Source: Actinomadura darangshiensis (GTDB lineage: Bacteria; Actinomycetota; Actinomycetes; Streptosporangiales; Streptosporangiaceae). From it: a DNA stretch of 34,381 bases. The DNA lies in the NCBI RefSeq assembly GCF_004349235.1, contig NZ_SMKY01000073.1:1-34381 (forward strand), given 5' to 3'. This document shows, piece by piece, positions 33,414-34,381 of this stretch. The notes below the pieces were generated by a model. It saw only the letters and a program-made list of their open reading frames with translations. It made no database searches and was not told where the DNA came from. Each line of letters starts with the position of its first letter. Within the stretch, counting starts at the first letter, position 1. Position numbers and translations under genes: made by a program.

Positions 33414-34381
33414 CCCGGGCGCGGGTGCGGGCCACCTCGGCCGCGACCGCCGCGAACGCGGCGTCGGTCTCGTCCTCGGCGAGGACGGTGGCGAGGGTCG
33501 ACTTCACGATGACGACGCCGTACCGGGGCGAGACCCAGATGAGCTGGCCGCCGAGGCCGTTGGCGGAGAAGCCGCCGTCCTCGCCGAGCCACCACTGCAG
33601 TCCGTACCCCTGGTTGAACGGGGCCGACGGGCGCGTCGACCGCGTCACCCACGAACCGGGGACGACCTGGCGCCCGTTGGCCTTCCCGCCGTTCAGGTAC
33701 AGCAGGCCGAACCGCGCGAAGTCGCGGTCGGTGGCGTAGTAGCAGCAGTACCCCATGCTGTTGCCGTTGGAGTCGTTGCCCAGGTAGGCCTTGGAGGCCA
33801 TCCCGGCCGGTCCCCAGATCTTCTTCTGGACGTACACGTGGTACGGGACTCCGGTCGCCTTGGCGACGACCCAGGAGAGCACGAACGAGTTCATGCTCGT
33901 GTACTCGAACCTGGTGCCGGGCTCCCAGCCGCGCTTCTGCTGCTTGGCCAGTTCGGTCAGCGGATACCCGAGGCTCGCGGCGACGTGCACGAACGGGACG
34001 TTGTAGGTCTCGGTCCACTGGATGCCCGACGACATCCGCAGCAGGTCGCGGAGTGAGACCCCGTCGTACCCGGAGCCCTTCAGTTCGGGGACGTACCCGG
34101 TGACGGGGTCGTCGATCGAGCCGATGAAGCCCTCGCCGAGCGCGATGCCGACGGCCGCGGAGGTGAACGACTTCGCCATCGACCACGACTGGAACAGGCT
34201 GTCGCGGCCGGCGGCCACGTACTGCTCGAAGACGATGTCGCGCCCGTCCAGGACGACGAATCCCTGCGTCCCCGTCCGGGCGAGGTAGTCGCCGAGCGTG
34301 TGCTTCTGGCCGTCGTAGCTATAGGTGACCGAGAGCGGCCGGTACGCCTCGCGGAGCGCGACGGGGTCGGGCGAGGGGAGC
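33400..34381 (-). CDS. Beta-lactamase-like serine hydrolase, 5' end beyond window
   Basis: A class C beta-lactamase/D-alanyl-D-alanine carboxypeptidase-fold serine hydrolase. The frame stays open to the window edge (upstream residues include LSVTYSYDGQKHTLGDYLA and VVLDGRDIVFEQYVAAGRD), so the start is missing and at least 326 residues are present. The SxxK nucleophile motif is SMAKS in LFQSWSMAKSFTSAAVG. The Tyr motif is EYTSMNS and the third motif region is NGLGGQLIWV. Similar proteins include esterases, 6-aminohexanoate-dimer hydrolases and peptidases; the substrate cannot be told. The 3' end overlaps the convergent NTF2-like gene. Confidence 0.82.
   Translation of the reverse strand, partial: LPSPDPVALREAYRPLSVTYSYDGQKHTLGDYLARTGTQGFVVLDGRDIVFEQYVAAGRDSLFQSWSMAKSFTSAAVGIALGEGFIGSIDDPVTGYVPELKGSGYDGVSLRDLLRMSSGIQWTETYNVPFVHVAASLGYPLTELAKQQKRGWEPGTRFEYTSMNSFVLSWVVAKATGVPYHVYVQKKIWGPAGMASKAYLGNDSNGNSMGYCCYYATDRDFARFGLLYLNGGKANGRQVVPGSWVTRSTRPSAPFNQGYGLQWWLGEDGGFSANGLGGQLIWVSPRYGVVIVKSTLATVLAEDETDAAFAAVAAEVARTRARVTPP

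Overview
The window is about 34 kb of very GC-rich DNA. Third codon positions are mostly G or C, GTG and TTG starts are frequent, and many genes overlap by 4 nt (ATGA or GTGA). Gene content (a HelR-type RNA polymerase-associated ATPase, SigG, an nSTAND1/WD40 protein, an IdeR/DmdR-type iron box and two adjacent acyl-CoA dehydrogenases) points to an actinomycete, probably of the Actinomadura/Streptosporangiales type. The genus is inference. It reads as chromosome, with no transposase, integrase, tRNA, rRNA or CRISPR array visible.

Layout. 35-2952: helR-like ATPase and an AlkA-like glycosylase. 2931-4426: TetR regulator divergent from two coupled SnoaL-like proteins, with two dyads between them. 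4423-6808: promoter, palindromic operator and two overlapping acyl-CoA dehydrogenases, ended by a bidirectional terminator. 6846-8910 (minus): universal stress protein, a zinc-ribbon adenylate kinase and a PLP-dependent deaminase/desulfhydrase as an apparent operon. 9062-9559: stand-alone XdhC-like protein. 9572-16153: two head-to-head STAND genes, both broken. One is an nSTAND1/TM/WD40 gene (minus) that has lost its NTPase front and carries two frameshifts. The other is an NB-ARC-like/TPR gene (plus) with three frame changes and an in-frame TAG. 16311-17288: sigG.

17431-23047 is a near-complete peripheral pathway for 4-hydroxybenzoate: pcaH, pcaG, pcaB, pcaD and pcaC are contiguous, followed by an IclR regulator and pobA. 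PobA makes protocatechuate, PcaHG opens the ring, and PcaB, PcaC and PcaD carry it to 3-oxoadipate; pcaIJ and pcaF are not in the window. A matching 15-bp palindrome (TTCCRYTGRRCGGAA) lies ahead of pcaH and ahead of pobA and is a good candidate for the IclR operator.

23126-26225: MMPL transporter with a candidate promoter, then a PAP2-type membrane phosphatase. 26222-29694 (minus): cphB-cphA, cyanophycin degradation and synthesis, divergent from a TetR regulator (29786-30424). 30516-31874: ABC1/UbiB-type kinase-like protein. 31945-32790 (minus): siderophore-interacting flavoreductase with an iron box upstream. 32970-33413: NTF2-like protein. 33400 to the window edge (minus): 5'-incomplete beta-lactamase-like serine hydrolase.

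No wholly new system was recognised. The most unusual parts are the paired, decayed STAND genes with a 19-unit, 40-residue TPR array, the shared pca/pob operator, the cyanophycin operon, and a glycosylase whose catalytic Asp appears to be missing.
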